In this document: piece by piece, positions 60,940 to 64,000 of the stretch
Layout of the letters: each line of letters begins with the position of its first letter
Position numbering within the stretch: position 1 is the stretch's first letter
Program-made: the position numbers and the translations under genes
Origin: Phascolomyces articulosus
Taxonomy: Eukaryota; Mucoromycota; Mucoromycetes; Mucorales; Lichtheimiaceae
Reading direction: 5' to 3'
Length of the DNA: 64,000 nt
Assembly (NCBI GenBank): GCA_025677815.1
Contig: JAIXMP010000010.1
Coordinates: forward strand, 1,302,001 to 1,366,000
The notes under the pieces: model-generated
The model's database searches: none
Told to the model about the DNA's origin: nothing
What the model saw: only the letters and a program-made list of their open reading frames with translations

Positions 60940-61326
60940 ATGGCATTACGAACAACATTATTAGGCTGGACTCGTCGTCTTACAACTGCACGACCATTCT
61001 CTACATCAACATTCTTACAAGCAGAAAAAAATACACCTTCCATGGCTTTCCCAGCGGCTGATTGGGATGTCAAGAATGAATTAGCCACTTCTTTGGAACC
61101 TTATGCTGGACGATCGATTGCCAATGTCCCCAATCCAAATCATGCCTATCGTCGTTTAGGTTCTATTTTGGCACAAAACAATGTGCGTCGTGAAGTGCGT
61201 TCGAATCGTTATTATGAAAAACCTACTGTGGCAAGAAGACGAAAGAATATCGAACGTAATCGTAAATTGTTTGGTGCTATGGTTGGTAAAAAGGTTGCAC
61301 TCATTATGCAAATGAAACAACGGTAA
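60940..61326 (+). CDS. MRP21: Mitochondrial ribosomal protein bS21m
   Basis: Small-subunit protein of the mitochondrial ribosome. From the ATG at 60940 the frame gives 128 residues: an Arg-rich mitochondrial targeting sequence (MALRTTLLGWTRRLTTARPF), a linker, then the bS21 core with RRLGSILAQNNVRREVRSNR and YEKPTVARRRKNIERNRKL. The ATG at 60940 is preferred over one at 60808 because it puts the targeting peptide first. The end is uncertain: CGG-TAA stops at 61326, but CG|GTAAGT is also a perfect donor, and an acceptor TTTATTAG at 61411-61418 would add only Gly-Met before TAA at 61426-61428. Either end leaves the core intact. Confidence 0.85.
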   Translation: MALRTTLLGWTRRLTTARPFSTSTFLQAEKNTPSMAFPAADWDVKNELATSLEPYAGRSIANVPNPNHAYRRLGSILAQNNVRREVRSNRYYEKPTVARRRKNIERNRKLFGAMVGKKVALIMQMKQR

Positions 61327-61428
61327 GTTAGGCTCCTTTTTTTATAAAAAAAAAAAGAATAGACCTATTATATGCTTGAATGTACAGGGTACTGACTTTA
61401 TTGAACTGTTTTTATTAGGGGCATGTAA

Positions 61429-61852
61429 AAAAATTATACATATACACACGAACAGCTATTTTTTGTATCATAAATTTCTTTCTAGATCCTGTTTTTGATT
61501 TCGATTAAAAAAATTATTCCACATATATAAAAACAAGTCTTTATTATATATTCTAATAGTTACAAGAAAGTGAAGGACTCTCTAGTAGTAGAAACATACG
61601 AGATCTAGAAAGGGAGGAATGGATGATATTTGAAGGAATGTAGAGGACTATGCTTTGTACATGAGGAAATGGGAAAAAGGAAAAGATATAAATAAAAAGA
61701 ACAAAGGTTTATCTAATGTACAACAAAATGGACAATGTTAGAGAAGAAGGATGAGGAGTACGAGGAGAAAAGAATATTCTATAGCGAATAAATAAAATGA
61801 ATGAAATGATTTATATTTGTACATGTTAAGCTGTCGAATTGTCATTTCTTCT
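61429..61852. other. Convergent intergenic region
   Basis: AT-rich 3' region of bS21m and PPxY copy 3. No gene seen. Confidence 0.5.
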
Positions 61853-62353
61853 TCATTCATTTTGATAAACTGGTGGCTGATCAATTGGAATCCTTACTTT
61901 ATCCATAGTAGTAGATGTAGTATTGTTCCTGTTATTATTTGAAAGTGAAGCTTCTAGTGCTGCTATACTACGTCGAATTACTAATGATAAAAAGGATATG
62001 ATTATAGTGATTGTCGGGCTAAAACAATAAATAGAATCTTCTATATTTTACCATGATGTCTTCTCTCTTCTCGTGATATGTCTTGATTTATAACCTTTTC
62101 GCTTTCTCTTCTCATTTATTTCCTATATTTGACATAACCTATGAACAGCATACAAGCAACACCAAACAAGACTATGAAATTATTCCAATTATATCCTTTT
62201 TCAAATAAACCTGAGGGAATAAGGGATGTATTGCTTACCAGGTGTGATTAATGATAAAAAATATGTTTTTTTTTGTTTATCCGTTTCTTCCAGTAATGCT
62301 GCTTGTATCACTATAAATACGTTATTACCGATTATTGCTATTTTGCTCATCAT
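61853..62353 (-). pseudogene. PPxY one-pass membrane protein, copy 3 (decayed)
   Basis: The tail exon reads IRRSIAALEASLSNNN, an Asn/Thr-rich stretch and PIDQPPVYQNE (PPxY = PPVY), with stop at 61853-61855. It is joined by a phase 1 intron to a membrane exon (NNFIVLFGVACMLFIGYVKY then RK). TAA at 62116-62118 lies right after the membrane segment, yet the same frame continues (MRRESEKVINQDISREE) to the donor, so it is probably a nonsense mutation. Upstream a MMSKIAIIGNNVFIV frame joins the membrane exon if a 28-base GT-AG segment (62211-62238) is removed. The exon plan matches copies 1 and 2. Confidence 0.55.
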
Positions 62354-62683
62354 GTAATACAAGGTTTATTTTGCTAAGCAGCAAGAACATTTGCGAAGAA
62401 AAGGAGAAAAAACGTGGAGTACAAAATAGATAACTTTAAATTATAAAAACCGTCGTTGATGACACTTTTTTATCTTTATTATATTTGTAACTTAGCAAAA
62501 AAGAACTATATAGATTTTATCTTCTTCATCTATTATATATCATCACATTATAGCTGATTATAATTTTATCATATTGTCAAGCTTATTTTTGGCATTTTAT
62601 TCAATAGGCTCTACTTTATCCATTCTTTGTCTTTTTTTCTTTCTTTCTTTCTTATCATCTTTTCCTTTTCCTTTCTTCTGTTT

Positions 62684-63240
62684 TCACTCTTTTTCATCAC
62701 AATCACTATTGTATCCCCAGTAATCAAGGTGGTCATTATCACTATGTTCATTTTTTTCAGGATAACCCCCATCGACGTGACTTCTATCTAAACTTCGATT
62801 ATCATTCACTACTAATGGTAACAACTTCAAAAAACATACCATCATCATTCTCGAGAGAAATAAAATAATCGGAAGCAGTCGTAATGGTAATGGTACTTTG
62901 TATATAATTACTCGGACCAACGGAAAATTCCCTTTCTATAAAGGTACTAAATAACGTTATTGTACTTATTGATGGTATGACTTTTGTGATGCGTAAAAGT
63001 AGCAGGTATATTTGTAATTTCTAATGTAATCGTCGTAATCGTTGACAGGACAGCTATAAATGATAACAATATCCTGAGTTGTAGTGGTAACTGGAACAAT
63101 AGTAGTTATAGATACAGGATGACACTGAGCTGGGAGCATTACTACTGCTACTGCTAGCTGAACTTGATTCTTCCGGAAATGATGATGGACTCGAACTTGA
63201 TAGTAAAATTGATGAGCTACTGGTACTACCAAATTTAAAT
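62684..63240 (-). pseudogene. Remains of a Ser-rich, secreted-looking protein gene
   Basis: Minus-strand frames read SSSPSSFPEESSSASSSSSN, then in another frame SITTIVPVTTTTQDIVIIYS and CPVNDYDDYIRNYKYTC. After a possible acceptor near 62.95 kb come TFIEREFSVGPSNYIQSTIT and a tail DHLDYWGYNSDCDEKE ending at 62684-62686. Joining the last two blocks requires removal of a 28-base GT-AG segment (62812-62839). The Ser/Thr-rich stretch and Cys suggest a wall or surface protein. Frame changes suggest decay. It may once have been the ectodomain of a gene like PPxY copy 3, which lies directly downstream. Confidence 0.4.
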
Positions 63241-63880
63241 GTAATTATTTTTATTTACTCACTTACGTATCGGCAAGATTGCATAATGATTTTTTTTTTT
63301 GTGAAGACAACTTAACAGTTAAATAGATAATAACAACCGTGATCGGCTTCTGAGAATTTATTAGATTGTTATATTATAGGTTCATGATATGTGGTGTGTT
63401 TTAGCAGTAAATAAAATCTATTAAAGTAGTATTTTCTTCTTCGTACTATCTCTTAGTAATATCAAGTATTATGGTTCAAATATTTAAAGTTGACCATATA
63501 TAGGAGTACATGATTAATATATATTATTAATGCTTATTGACGTTTTTTTACAACAAGTGCGTGTTATGTGCTGCTTACATATATAAGCGTGTGTGAAGGA
63601 TAACAAATTTATGTGTCATTATTGTTGAGAATTATATATTATACAGTTAAATGTTATATATTCAAAAAGAAGCGTGTTTTCAGAAGGATCACATATAAAA
63701 AAATACAGGATGGTATACACAATGATAAAATATTGCCTTAATTATATTATTATCATTATTATTAATATTGTGTAGGAAAAAATAACGAAAACACAGCTAT
63801 ATCGTGGTATATTTGGACTTGAGCTATTGATCTTTTATGGATCTGCCTATATTTTTATAAAAATAGATAAGTATTTAAAG
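63241..63880. other. AT-rich region, no gene seen
   Basis: Contains TATA-like stretches and a T run near 63.29 kb. I see no coding frame. Confidence 0.4.
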
Positions 63881-63904
63881 GAGAATAGCTTACATTACTG
63901 GAAG

Positions 63905-64000
63905 AAGTCATTTAAATTGACACTAATAACTGTACCTTGAATTTTTCTGTAATACGAGAAGCACACCCACCATCTTGTTTTTCTGTTCCCATAATGTATA
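63905..64000 (-). CDS. Possible exon of a gene running off the window
   Basis: A minus-strand frame entering from the right edge reads MGTEKQDGGCASRITEKFK and reaches a GTACAG donor-like site. It may belong upstream of the Ser-rich remains. Too short to identify. Confidence 0.25.

Noticed and set aside
63090..63230. TTCGAGTCC near 63.19 kb (minus strand) as a tRNA T-loop
   Set aside because: No A-box at the right distance and no cloverleaf; it falls in Ser-rich coding-like sequence.

Overview
The window looks like nuclear DNA of an early-diverging fungus, most likely a mucoralean member of Mucoromycota (inference). The reasons are AT-rich intergenic DNA full of homopolymers and microsatellites, short GT-AG introns of roughly 55-190 bases, Gln/Asn/Pro-rich regulatory proteins, and a minor-spliceosome protein that yeasts lack. 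Exon joins were worked out by eye from splice sites and reading phase.

Layout. 1-3.6 kb: no live gene, but a badly damaged multi-exon gene on the minus strand. 4.0-11.1 kb: three intact plus-strand genes: a WD40/inositol-polyphosphate 5-phosphatase of 1275 aa, a 232-aa U11-48K (SNRNP48)-like protein with a CHHC zinc finger, and a 209-aa secreted lipocalin-like protein. 12.2-33.4 kb, and again at 53.7-56.8 kb: ten copies of an unrecognised small secreted protein family, all on the minus strand and all with the same three-exon plan. Four copies read through intact, two are broken only by one-base slips in homopolymers, and four are more decayed. 35.9-40.7 kb: a KapC/Yap-type bZIP gene divergent from galactokinase, sharing a promoter of about 1 kb. 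41-45.5 kb: a coding-like relic on the plus strand carrying a small TA-flanked inverted-repeat element. 46.3-53.2 kb: an Atf1/CREB-type bZIP gene, a low-complexity charged protein and an unknown 172-aa protein. 58.0-62.4 kb: three related one-pass membrane proteins with PPxY motifs, of which one is intact. 60.9 kb: mitochondrial ribosomal protein bS21m. 62.7-64 kb: remains of a Ser-rich, secreted-looking gene.

The most interesting part is the ten-copy secreted family. It has an N-terminal leader, a C-[IV]-Y-N block, a CC...C block and a C-terminal PKFEVFNAD-type block, with introns at fixed positions and phases. Seven copies also share a promoter layout: a GGATTTTAACC-like box, then a forkhead-like GTAAACAAAG box, then a TATA box. 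Two copies 23 kb apart are almost identical, introns included, which suggests recent gene conversion or duplication. The pattern is one of birth and death, as expected for an effector-like or environment-facing family, but no function can be assigned from sequence alone.
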